Shown in pieces: positions 8,580 through 17,608 of a DNA stretch of 64,000 nt. Position 1 is the stretch's first letter; every line of letters begins with the position of its first letter. Location of the stretch: assembly GCF_005116645.1 (NCBI RefSeq), contig NZ_SWCM01000002.1:372001-436000 (forward strand), read 5' to 3'. Position numbers and translations under genes: made by a program. The notes under the pieces were generated by a model. The model worked only from the letters and a program-made list of their open reading frames with translations, made no database searches and was not told where the DNA came from. Source of the DNA: Desulfopila sp. IMCC35006. GTDB lineage: Bacteria > Desulfobacterota > Desulfobulbia > Desulfobulbales > Desulfocapsaceae.

Positions 8580-10130
8580 ATGATTAAAGAAAACCTGTTG
8601 CAGAGGATTCTCAGCTCTGACGAGTTGCCGACCTTACCAACTGTCGCCTCGCAGCTGATTACCCTGACATCGAGAGAAGATGCAACCCTCGCCGATATAG
8701 GTGAGCTGGTTTCCCAGGACATTTCACTGTCAGCCAAAATTTTAAAGGTGTCCAACTCCGCTTTTTATAGTTTCCCTCAGCAGATTGGCTCGATTAAACA
8801 GGCGGTCAGTATTCTTGGTATGAATGCAGTTCGCAGTCTTGTGCTGTCTTTTTCTTTTTTGAGCATGAAATCCGGAAAAACGAAAAGCCGCTTTAATTTC
8901 GAAAAATTCTGGGAAAAATCCCTTACCTCAGCCGTTACCTCCAGACTCATTCTCGACGAGGTAAAAGGCGCAGATATCGAAGAAGTATTTGTTTCCGGAC
9001 TCCTGCAAAACCTCGGCGAACTTATCCTCGCCAGATCCTTTCCGGAGGAATACGACAAAGTCCTCCAGGCAGTCGAGGACGATCAGCACGACACCTTAAC
9101 CGCTGAAGAAACCGTTTTTGGCATGAACCATACCATTGTCGGAACCGAGGTAGCCAGAAGTTGGGGATTTCCGGAAATATTGCTGGCGCCCATCCAATAC
9201 CATCATAACCCAACCGGGTATACCGGCAAAAATGTAAACATTCGCGCGACAATTCGGGCGGTCTACCTCTCCGACCTGCTCATGAAAATCCTTTTTTCAG
9301 ACAAACCGGAAGTCTATCATCAGCAGTTTCGAAAAGAAGCCGGTAAGTTACTGGGACTTACCGCGGAAAATATAGAGTCGATCCTCGAACAGGTGCACAT
9401 AAAAGTCAAGGAGGCCGGAACGTATTTCAATATCAAAATACAGCCGCCCCACTCCGTGCAGGAAATTCTCCAGGAGGCAAACATTCGGTTGAGTCTGATT
9501 AACCTGGACTACGATCAGATGAACAAACAACTAATCCTGACCAAGATCCATCTTGAAAACCTGACCCGCGAACTGGAAGAAAAAAACAGGAAGCTGGACA
9601 ATCTGGCCAATATTGACGGGTTGACCGGTATATACAACCACAGATATTTCCAGAATGTTCTTGAGCAGGAGTGCAAACGAGCCACCCGGAATAACTCAAC
9701 ACTTTCGCTCCTGCTCATTGATATCGATCACTTTAAAAAGGTCAACGATACTTATGGCCATCAGGTGGGCGATTTTATTCTGGCAGAGTTTTCCAGAACC
9801 CTTCAGGACAATATCCGTCAATATGACGTTCTCGCCCGCTACGGTGGGGAAGAGTTTGTCATCATTCTTCCCGAAACAACCGTTGCGGATGCGTTCGTTG
9901 TCGGGGAGAAATTACGGACCATTATCGAGTCAACGGTTTTCCAGGATAAACGTGAGAAATATCGCATCACAGCCAGTTTCGGACTGGCTGGCTGCACCCC
10001 GGCCACCGAGGATAACTTCCACAAAAGCACCTTGATCAGTCACGCCGATCAGGCCCTCTATGAAGCCAAAGAGAAAGGGCGCAATAAAGTGGCGGGGTAT
10101 AGTCCTAAAAAGAAATGGTTCGCTTTCTGA
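8580..10130 (+). CDS. HDOD domain - GGDEF diguanylate cyclase
   Basis: 516-residue cytoplasmic signalling protein. Residues about 15-215 form an HDOD domain (degenerate HD-type fold). A coiled-coil-like linker at about 300-335 leads to a GGDEF domain (about 345-505). The active-site motif is GGEEF at 422-426, and an RxxD inhibitory site (RQYD) sits five residues before it, so an active, product-inhibited c-di-GMP synthase is expected. There is no membrane segment or obvious sensor, so HDOD is the likely input. No clear Shine-Dalgarno precedes the ATG at 8580. It is convergent with priA, with 17 bases between them. Confidence 0.9.
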   Translation: MIKENLLQRILSSDELPTLPTVASQLITLTSREDATLADIGELVSQDISLSAKILKVSNSAFYSFPQQIGSIKQAVSILGMNAVRSLVLSFSFLSMKSGKTKSRFNFEKFWEKSLTSAVTSRLILDEVKGADIEEVFVSGLLQNLGELILARSFPEEYDKVLQAVEDDQHDTLTAEETVFGMNHTIVGTEVARSWGFPEILLAPIQYHHNPTGYTGKNVNIRATIRAVYLSDLLMKILFSDKPEVYHQQFRKEAGKLLGLTAENIESILEQVHIKVKEAGTYFNIKIQPPHSVQEILQEANIRLSLINLDYDQMNKQLILTKIHLENLTRELEEKNRKLDNLANIDGLTGIYNHRYFQNVLEQECKRATRNNSTLSLLLIDIDHFKKVNDTYGHQVGDFILAEFSRTLQDNIRQYDVLARYGGEEFVIILPETTVADAFVVGEKLRTIIESTVFQDKREKYRITASFGLAGCTPATEDNFHKSTLISHADQALYEAKEKGRNKVAGYSPKKKWFAF

Positions 10131-10147
10131 GGAAGACAGGCACGTTC

Positions 10148-12682
10148 TTACATCATGTTTTCCGGATCAACGTCGATAACCAGGGTGCACTGATTTCCAA
10201 CCAGGTCCTGCCTGGCCTCTTTTATCGCGGTGCACAGGGCATGCATTTCATCTGTATTTTTCCCCTTTAAGAGAATCTGCCACCGATAGTTGTCTTTTAT
10301 TTTATCGAGTGGCGCTGGTGCCGGACCAAGGGTTTCAATGGTGAATTTCTCTTTTTTTACCGTCTGGCGACAAAACCCGGCAAGCCGCGCCGTCGTTTGC
10401 TGTACCGCTTTTTCGACCCTCCCCTGAAGGCGCAGAGCCGTCAGACGCAGATATGGGGGGAAGGCCGGATGGCGACGCAGTTTCATCTCGTGACCAAACA
10501 TCTTACGGTACTGGTGATCTCTTGAATAGGCGATCGCATAATGATCCGGTCGCATGGTCTGGATGATAACCTCTCCCGGCTCATCACCTCGTCCCGCCCG
10601 ACCGATCACCTGGGTAATGAGTTGAAATGTCCGCTCCGCCGCTCTGAAATCGGGCATACTCATCCCACCATCGGCCCAGACAACACCAACCAGGGTAACA
10701 TCAGGAAAATGGTGGCCCTTGGCAATCATCTGGGTGCCGATCAGGATATCAATTTTTTTATCATGCATCTGTGCGAGGATGGCCAGAAACTTTTTCCGAT
10801 CGGACGCGGTATCCGAATCGAGTCTTTTGACCCTCGCCTCCGGAAAAAGCGCGACAACCTCCTCTTCGACTCGTTCCGTGCCGTATCCGGCGGGAATCAG
10901 ATCTGTAGATCTGCACTGCAGACAGACACTGTTGTGCGCCATGGAAAAGCCGCAATAATGACAGATGAGCTGATTTCTGCCTTTATGCAGGGTCAGGGAA
11001 ACATGACAATGGCTGCATTGCACCGGTGTGCCGCAATCCCGGCACAACATAACTGTTGAAAACCCTCTCCTGTTCAGCAGCAGAATGCTCTGCTTGCCGC
11101 GGGCAAGGTTTGTGGCCAGCTTGTCGTGGAGTTCCTTTTTTATGATGCCTTTGGTCTCTTTAGCCTTATTTTTATTCAGATCAACTATGGTAACAACCGG
11201 CAACGATCTTTTCCCCACCCTGTCTTTCATGGTAAGAAGCGTATACTTACCGGATTGCGCATGGGCAAAGCTGGTAATCGACGGGGTTGCTGAGCCCAGA
11301 AGCACCACCGCGTCATGGTGTTTTGCCCGTAACACCGCAAGATCGCGACCATGATACCGAAAACTGTCGTCTTGTTTGAAGCCGGCATCATGCTCTTCAT
11401 CGACCACGATTAGACCGGGATCTCGGCAAGGAGCAAAAAGAGCCGATCTGGCACCGATAACAACCTTGGCCTTACCGGTCAGGGCCAGGTAAAATTGATC
11501 GAATCTTTCCGCCTCAGACATGCCGGAGTGGAGCAGCACAACTAATTCACCAAAACGTGAAAGCAGATGTGCCTCCAGCTGAGTGGCGAGGGCAATTTCA
11601 GGAACCAGGATGATAACGTCCCTGCCGATTGCAAGCGTCTGTTCTGCCGCCCGCAGATACACTTCGGTTTTACCGCAGCCTGTCACCCCATGCAGCAGAA
11701 AGGGATGAAAACTTTTGGTCCTTAGTGCCGGGAGTATGCTGTCTAGAACGGTTTGCTGTTCAGAAGTAAGAAGTTCGGGCCGGGGATAGTGCTGCAGCTG
11801 CTCACCAAAAGGGCTGCGCATGACTCTTTGATTTGAACGAACCACAATCTGTTTTTCTTCCAAAGAGACTAATGCCTTGGGGGCGCCACCATACTCGTGC
11901 CGCAGATCCTTTAAGGCAATGGTTGGACAATTTTTTTTTTGGCTCAGCTGCTGCAGACTATACAGGGCTTTCACTTCTGAAATCTTCAGATCAATGCCGG
12001 CATCCCGGCTCATTTTGAGCTGGTACTCCTTTATGCCCTCCGGGGCTGCGTCAAGCTCTGATGGTGGCAGAAAATCAGGTGAGCTCAGGCCATAACAGAT
12101 CTCACTTTTTTCCTGAACGCCATCGCTTGCCATGACATCAGTTACGCCGATCACATCGATTTTAACCAGGTGACCGACCGTTTTTTTTGCCTGCCGGTCG
12201 CGCAATATCTTTGCTGTCTCGGCGGCACCGAGTTCGCCAGCAGTCGCGATTTTCTCTGCCCATGCAGGTATTTCTGCCTGGGCAAAGAAAGCTAAAAAAT
12301 TATCGGCATCACCCTTTAATACGAGTTTTTTCCCGCTCTTTGGCGTAAGTCCACCCGGCAGGGCCGTTTTAATAACCAGCCCCAGCGGATAATGATAATA
12401 ATTTGCCACCCATCGGTAGAACGGAACGCTATTCTCATGAAAGAGAGGATACTCATCGAGAAAGGCACCTATTTTCCTGACCTTATACGGAACGTTCTCG
12501 ACAATCGGCACCACGGCAAGGACATAACCGGTCACCCTTCGATTGCCAAGCGATACCAGCACCCGGCGTCCGACATATGTCCGGCAAAGCTCGGCGGTAG
12601 CTTCGTGGCCGGTGGTCTCAGCTAAACAATATGTTAAAGTCTGTTCCAGGGGGGCAGCTACGGCGACCTCCAGATGGATCAT
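10148..12682 (-). CDS. priA: Primosomal protein N', replication restart helicase PriA
   Basis: 844-residue superfamily 2 DNA helicase that reloads the replisome at stalled forks. An N-terminal 3'-end-binding region leads to Walker A GVTGCGKT (332-339) and DEEH box VVDEEHD. A zinc-binding insertion with eight cysteines (CRDC, CSHC, CHYC, CLQC) follows, then a C-terminal helicase lobe (IGTQMIAKGH, QVIGRAGRG). It is about 110 residues longer than the E. coli protein, mostly before the helicase core. Its ATG overlaps the galU stop as ATGA, so the two are co-translated. Confidence 0.95.
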   Translation of the reverse strand: MIHLEVAVAAPLEQTLTYCLAETTGHEATAELCRTYVGRRVLVSLGNRRVTGYVLAVVPIVENVPYKVRKIGAFLDEYPLFHENSVPFYRWVANYYHYPLGLVIKTALPGGLTPKSGKKLVLKGDADNFLAFFAQAEIPAWAEKIATAGELGAAETAKILRDRQAKKTVGHLVKIDVIGVTDVMASDGVQEKSEICYGLSSPDFLPPSELDAAPEGIKEYQLKMSRDAGIDLKISEVKALYSLQQLSQKKNCPTIALKDLRHEYGGAPKALVSLEEKQIVVRSNQRVMRSPFGEQLQHYPRPELLTSEQQTVLDSILPALRTKSFHPFLLHGVTGCGKTEVYLRAAEQTLAIGRDVIILVPEIALATQLEAHLLSRFGELVVLLHSGMSEAERFDQFYLALTGKAKVVIGARSALFAPCRDPGLIVVDEEHDAGFKQDDSFRYHGRDLAVLRAKHHDAVVLLGSATPSITSFAHAQSGKYTLLTMKDRVGKRSLPVVTIVDLNKNKAKETKGIIKKELHDKLATNLARGKQSILLLNRRGFSTVMLCRDCGTPVQCSHCHVSLTLHKGRNQLICHYCGFSMAHNSVCLQCRSTDLIPAGYGTERVEEEVVALFPEARVKRLDSDTASDRKKFLAILAQMHDKKIDILIGTQMIAKGHHFPDVTLVGVVWADGGMSMPDFRAAERTFQLITQVIGRAGRGDEPGEVIIQTMRPDHYAIAYSRDHQYRKMFGHEMKLRRHPAFPPYLRLTALRLQGRVEKAVQQTTARLAGFCRQTVKKEKFTIETLGPAPAPLDKIKDNYRWQILLKGKNTDEMHALCTAIKEARQDLVGNQCTLVIDVDPENMM

Positions 12683-13551
12683 AGAGTGGCTACAACCTTT
12701 TGCAAATGTTCTTTCAATTGTTTACCTAATGCGGGATGTCTGAGGCCATAAGCAATAATTGCTTTCAGATAGCCCATCTTATCGCCGGCATCAAACCTCG
12801 TCCCCTCAAACTCCATGGCATACATGCCTCTTTGTTTCGTCAGGGCCAGCAGCGCGTCAGTCAACTGAATTTCACCGCCATGGCCTGGGGTCGTCTTATC
12901 CAATATAGTAAATATCTCCGGCATGAGGATATATCTGCCGATGATTGCCATATTCGAATCCGTTGTGCCGGGAGCCGGTTTTTCAACCATTCGGGTAACT
13001 TTATAGGTGTTGTCCCGATCAATCTTGTCTCCTTCTACGATTCCGTATTGCGGGGTTTCCTCCATAGGCACTCTCTGGATGGCAACAATGGATTCGCCCA
13101 CCTCATCGAAGAGATCAAGAAGCTGCTTGGCACAGGGGGTCTTGCTTAAGACCATATCATCGCCCAGCAAGACCATAAAGGGCTCGTCGCCGATAACATT
13201 CCGCGCGGTCCAGATTGCATGGCCCAGGCCCAGTGGCTTTTTCTGGCGCACGGAGACGATATCTATAAGATTTGAAATATTATTCAGTTCTTCACCCAGG
13301 ACCACTTTCTTTTTTTCTTTCAGGACCGCGTCGAGATGAAAATTGAAATCAAAATGGTTCTCAATAGCCGATTTCCCCTCGCTGGTAATAAAAATAATCT
13401 GATCAATTCCTGATGCGACGACCTCTTCGACGATATACTGTATAGTGGGTCGATCCACGATTGTGAGCATCTCTTTGGGGATTGCCTTCGTGGCCGGCAG
13501 GAATCTGGTCCCGAGACCAGCAACAGGAATGACAGCTTTGCGTACTTGCAT
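12679..13551 (-). CDS. galU: UTP-glucose-1-phosphate uridylyltransferase GalU
   Basis: 290-residue nucleotidyltransferase making UDP-glucose from UTP and glucose-1-phosphate, for surface polysaccharide and LPS core. The signature VIPVAGLGTRFLPATKAIPKEM region is at the N-terminus, and the family blocks with GLGHA and EKPAPG follow. The start is placed at the ATG at 13551, preceded by GAGGT; an in-frame upstream start at 13584 would add 11 unconserved residues. It overlaps priA by four bases. With the phosphohexomutase at 37.9-39.6 kb it supplies the sugar-nucleotide pool used by the glycosyltransferases of this window. Confidence 0.94.
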   Translation of the reverse strand: MQVRKAVIPVAGLGTRFLPATKAIPKEMLTIVDRPTIQYIVEEVVASGIDQIIFITSEGKSAIENHFDFNFHLDAVLKEKKKVVLGEELNNISNLIDIVSVRQKKPLGLGHAIWTARNVIGDEPFMVLLGDDMVLSKTPCAKQLLDLFDEVGESIVAIQRVPMEETPQYGIVEGDKIDRDNTYKVTRMVEKPAPGTTDSNMAIIGRYILMPEIFTILDKTTPGHGGEIQLTDALLALTKQRGMYAMEFEGTRFDAGDKMGYLKAIIAYGLRHPALGKQLKEHLQKVVATL

Positions 13552-13698
13552 AGTAACCTCAATTTTTTGGTAACAGAAAACCATCTGGTATGGTATCTAC
13601 CCCGATAAAGGGGGGAGGAGTCCTTTTTTATCCCCCGCTGCTGGAGCAGATCTCTAACCGACACTTAACACACTTTACAAACGACATCTATTTTTTTC

Positions 13699-16600
13699 AT
13701 GAATTTTTACTACCCTGATACCCTGCCGATAACAGGTCACAAAGATACCATCATCGACAATATTATACGTCACCAGGTTATCGTCATTGCCGGAGACACC
13801 GGTTCAGGAAAAACAACGCAGCTGCCCAAAATGTGCCTTGAGGCGCTGCCCGAGAATAATCTGCTTATCGGCTGCACCCAGCCGCGGCGTATCGCCGCTT
13901 CCACCGTCGCGAGCAGAGTTGCCGAAGAGCTGGGGGAGGCTGGCGACCTCGTCGGCTATAAAATCCGCTTTCATGATTATACGACGCCTGCGACAAAGAT
14001 CAAGTTCATGACCGACGGTGTGCTCCTGGCCGAAACCCGACAGGACCGGCTTCTGTCCAGATATGGCGTGATAATCGTCGATGAAGCCCACGAAAGAAGC
14101 CTCAATATTGATTTCCTGCTCGGCTACCTCAAACAGCTGCTGGCAACGCGTAAGGATCTCAAGCTCATCATCACCTCGGCGACAATAGATACTGCCGCTT
14201 TTGCCAGACATTTTAATAACGCACCAGTCATCAAGGTTTCCGGACGGACCTATCCCGTCACCGTTCGTTACCGTCCGCCGGAAGATGATGGTTCCGGTGA
14301 AAAAACCGGCGAACTGGAGCACACGGTGCAAACGGTTTACGAGCTGTTCACCCATGAGGCCAAAGGTGACATTCTGGTTTTTTTACCGACCGAGCGAGAT
14401 ATCCGTGACTGTTGCCAGCTGCTCGAAAAAAAAATTCCCCAGGCAGTCGTTCTGCCGATCTTCGGCAGACTTCCGGCTGGAGACCAGAAAAGAATTTTTC
14501 AGAACTTCAATCAGGTGAAGATTGTCGTTGCCACAAATGTCGCCGAAACATCGGTCACCGTGCCGGGAATACGATACGTTGTCGATAGCGGACTGGCCCG
14601 CATTTCTTACTATAATGTCCGGGCCAAGACCACCAGCCTGCCGGTCAGCAGGATCTCCAGAGCCAGTTGCGACCAGCGCAAGGGACGATGCGGCCGGATC
14701 GCCCCGGGTCTGTGCATCCGTCTTTATTCGGAAGAGGACTACAACGACCGGCCCGAATACACCCTGCCCGAGGTAAAACGCTCCAATCTTGCCGAGGTCA
14801 TTTTACAGATGATATCGCTTGCTCTGGGCGATCCGGAAAAATTCCCTTTTCTTGACCCTCCCTATAAAAACGCCATCCGGGAAGGATATCAGCTGCTTCG
14901 CGAACTCGGTGCCATCGATAATCATAAAAAATTAACCCGCCGGGGACGGATCATGGCCGATCTGCCCATCGATCCCTGCATTGCCAGAATCATCATCGAG
15001 GCCAAAGACCATGATTGCCTGCGGGAAGTGAAGATAATCTCCGCGGCACTCGCCATCCAGGATCCACGCATACGTCCTGCCGACCATGAAAAAGAGGCCG
15101 ATATGGCCCATCAGCTTTTCAGCCACCCCCATTCCGATTTCATGGTCCTGCTCAATATCTGGAACACCTTCCACCAGGCAGATGACCAAACCAGATCATG
15201 GTCAAAACTGAAGAAATATTGCACAACACATTTTCTGTCCTTTCAGCGAATGCGTGAATGGTTCGATCTGCACAGCCAGTTAAGCCGAATAATCGATACG
15301 AGGGAGGGCTTTGCCGAAAACGCTGCCGACGCATCCTATGAGCAGATCCATAAATCTTTTCTCGCTGGTTTTCTGCGTAATCTGGCCCTAAAGAAACAGG
15401 GTAATCTGTATCTGGGCACCCACAATAAAGAACTGATGATTTTTCCCGGCTCCCACCAGTTCATGAAAGCCGGTCAGTGGCTGGTGGCCGCATCGTTTGT
15501 CGAGACCAGCAGACTTTACGCCCTCACTGTTGCCACCATTGAGTCCGACTGGATCGAAGCGGTTGCCGAGCACTTATGCAAATATTCCTGGTCCAGTCCT
15601 CACTGGCAGAAGAAAACCGGCCAAGTCGTGGCCGACGAGAAGGTGTCGCTGTTCGGCCTGATTATTGCCAGCGGGCGAAAAGTCAATTTCGGCAGAAGGA
15701 ACAAGAAAAATATTGCGGCCGCCAGAGACATCTTTATTCAGTCGGCCCTTGTTGGTGGTGAAATCAACGGGTCCTATCGCTTCCTGGAGCACAATCTGGC
15801 ACTCATCAAAAAATGGCAGGACGCTGAAGAAAAACTGCGGGTGCGAAATATTATTGCTGATGAACTGACCCTGCATGCATTTTATGACCAGAGAATTCCC
15901 GCCGAAGTCTATGACCAGACTACCCTAAAGCGCTTTTTGCACGCCGTCAAAGACACCTCTTTTCTGCTCATGCAGGAGAGTGATGTGCTGCGCCGCCGCC
16001 CCGAAGAAAGAGAGCTGGTTGATTTTCCCCCGATGCTTACCGTTGGCAGCATGCAGCTGCGCCTGGAATATCATTTTGAACCCGGCTCGGACAACGACGG
16101 CGTCACCTTCCGCATCCCGTATAATTCTGCCGCCACCTTATCCCCCGACCTCTTTGAATGGCTGGTGCCCGGGCTGCTCCAGGAAAAGCTGACCTTTCTC
16201 CTGAAAGCACTGCCCAAAAGCATCAGAAAGAACCTGGTGCCGATCAGTGAGACGGTGGTCAGCCTGCTCGACGATATGAACCACGGCTCAGGCTCTCTGC
16301 ACACTGCGCTGGAGACAGCCATTTTAAAACGATCCAGGCTGCTCATTCGTCGTTCTGACTGGACCGACAACCTGCCGCTGCATCTGCAGCCTCGTTTTCT
16401 CCTGTTTGATGATGCGGGCAATACGGTCTGCGTCGGGCGCAATCTGCGCCAACTCCTGGCTGCACCGGACGCAGGCAAGTGCCCGGTCCTGCAGAGCACC
16501 TTGCGGGATGCAGAACAAAAACGCATTGACCGCTGGGACAACACCACCCATACTACCTGGAATTTCAAGGGGCTGCCCGAAACCATCCCCACCTTCACCC

Positions 16601-17454
16601 CACAGGGAGAGGTCGCCGGTTTTCTCTATCCGGTACTGCTTGCAGACCCAGAACACAGCCAGGTCAGGATTGCCTTTGAAAAGGAGAAGAGGGTTGCCGA
16701 AGAACTGAACAGGCAAGGCACCCTGTTCCTCTACACCCTGCAGTTCAAAACGCAATACAAATCCTTGAAACAGCTCTGCACAACGACACTCTCCGGCCCC
16801 TCTTCCGTCTGGCTGCTGCGCATCGGTACAACCCGCAAAGAGGTAATCGACAAGCTGCTGCAGGCTATTCTCGCCGCCATTTTTGGCCCGATACCCCCAG
16901 GAATTGTGACAGAAGCAACATTTTTACAAACCGTCAGGCAAGTCGAGGCTCGTGGTTTTTTTGCAGCCGGTCAGGAGCTTTGTCAGCAAATCATGGCACT
17001 TGTCCGGTTACGGCGAACCGTGGAGGAATCCCTGCAGAAAATTTTCACCCAGCAGTCTCATAAATTTCTTTTCCCGCCGGACAAAAAAGCCGATTTTCAG
17101 GCGCACCTGCATGATATCTTTCCAATAGAGCTCTTTTCAGACCCGACACCAATAGATTTCCACAACGTCAACAGACAGCTGCAGGGGCTTCTCATCCGGC
17201 TGGAGCGATTTCAGGGGAATCCCGGCAAGGACAACCAGAAAGCCCTGCAGATTCAACCGTATCTTTTGCAATTGCATCAACTTGAAGAAAAAAGAGCGAC
17301 ATTGTCAGAGGAGGCACTTGCCCAGGTTTTCCGGTTCAGAGATCTTATCAATGAATACAGGATTTCTCTTTTTGCACCGGAAATAAAAACCCGAGAACCT
17401 GTTTCACCTAAAAAGCTCGATCAGCAATGGAGACTGACACTGACCAAGTGTTAA
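13699..17454 (+). CDS. hrpA: ATP-dependent RNA helicase HrpA
   Basis: 1251-residue DEAH-box helicase, close to the 1300 residues of E. coli HrpA. Walker A GDTGSGKT is at 32-39, DEAH at 128-131, motif III SAT in TSATID, and motif VI is QRKGRCGRI. HA2 and OB-fold regions follow, and the long C-terminal half is the HrpA-specific DUF3418 part. HrpA unwinds RNA and helps resolve collided ribosomes (family knowledge). It is divergent from galU, with 147 bases between them. A 45-residue membrane-peptide frame starts 8 bases after its stop. Confidence 0.95.
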   Translation: MNFYYPDTLPITGHKDTIIDNIIRHQVIVIAGDTGSGKTTQLPKMCLEALPENNLLIGCTQPRRIAASTVASRVAEELGEAGDLVGYKIRFHDYTTPATKIKFMTDGVLLAETRQDRLLSRYGVIIVDEAHERSLNIDFLLGYLKQLLATRKDLKLIITSATIDTAAFARHFNNAPVIKVSGRTYPVTVRYRPPEDDGSGEKTGELEHTVQTVYELFTHEAKGDILVFLPTERDIRDCCQLLEKKIPQAVVLPIFGRLPAGDQKRIFQNFNQVKIVVATNVAETSVTVPGIRYVVDSGLARISYYNVRAKTTSLPVSRISRASCDQRKGRCGRIAPGLCIRLYSEEDYNDRPEYTLPEVKRSNLAEVILQMISLALGDPEKFPFLDPPYKNAIREGYQLLRELGAIDNHKKLTRRGRIMADLPIDPCIARIIIEAKDHDCLREVKIISAALAIQDPRIRPADHEKEADMAHQLFSHPHSDFMVLLNIWNTFHQADDQTRSWSKLKKYCTTHFLSFQRMREWFDLHSQLSRIIDTREGFAENAADASYEQIHKSFLAGFLRNLALKKQGNLYLGTHNKELMIFPGSHQFMKAGQWLVAASFVETSRLYALTVATIESDWIEAVAEHLCKYSWSSPHWQKKTGQVVADEKVSLFGLIIASGRKVNFGRRNKKNIAAARDIFIQSALVGGEINGSYRFLEHNLALIKKWQDAEEKLRVRNIIADELTLHAFYDQRIPAEVYDQTTLKRFLHAVKDTSFLLMQESDVLRRRPEERELVDFPPMLTVGSMQLRLEYHFEPGSDNDGVTFRIPYNSAATLSPDLFEWLVPGLLQEKLTFLLKALPKSIRKNLVPISETVVSLLDDMNHGSGSLHTALETAILKRSRLLIRRSDWTDNLPLHLQPRFLLFDDAGNTVCVGRNLRQLLAAPDAGKCPVLQSTLRDAEQKRIDRWDNTTHTTWNFKGLPETIPTFTPQGEVAGFLYPVLLADPEHSQVRIAFEKEKRVAEELNRQGTLFLYTLQFKTQYKSLKQLCTTTLSGPSSVWLLRIGTTRKEVIDKLLQAILAAIFGPIPPGIVTEATFLQTVRQVEARGFFAAGQELCQQIMALVRLRRTVEESLQKIFTQQSHKFLFPPDKKADFQAHLHDIFPIELFSDPTPIDFHNVNRQLQGLLIRLERFQGNPGKDNQKALQIQPYLLQLHQLEEKRATLSEEALAQVFRFRDLINEYRISLFAPEIKTREPVSPKKLDQQWRLTLTKC

Positions 17455-17462
17455 GGGGATTT

Positions 17463-17600
17463 ATGAGCAAGGTTACGCTGGGAGTGTTACTCTGTCTCTC
17501 TTCACTGATTTTAATGCACCGCAATCAAGCCGCAATCGGCATAATCACTTTTATAGTCGGCATCGTCCTAATGAATGGATGGCAATGGCCAAAGCGATAA
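17463..17600 (+). CDS. Small hydrophobic protein of 45 residues downstream of hrpA
   Basis: ATG at 17463, TAA at 17598, preceded by AAGGGG eight bases upstream, which lies at the hrpA stop codon. Translation begins MSKVTLGVLLCLSSL and ends WQWPKR. Two hydrophobic stretches (about 4-17 and 24-38) are separated by a short polar loop (HRNQA), so a two-pass inner-membrane peptide with a Trp/Lys-Arg tail is predicted. I do not recognise a family. The good ribosome-binding site, tight spacing and clean membrane pattern support a real gene in the hrpA transcript. Confidence 0.6.
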   Translation: MSKVTLGVLLCLSSLILMHRNQAAIGIITFIVGIVLMNGWQWPKR

Positions 17601-17608
17601 TCTGTTGT

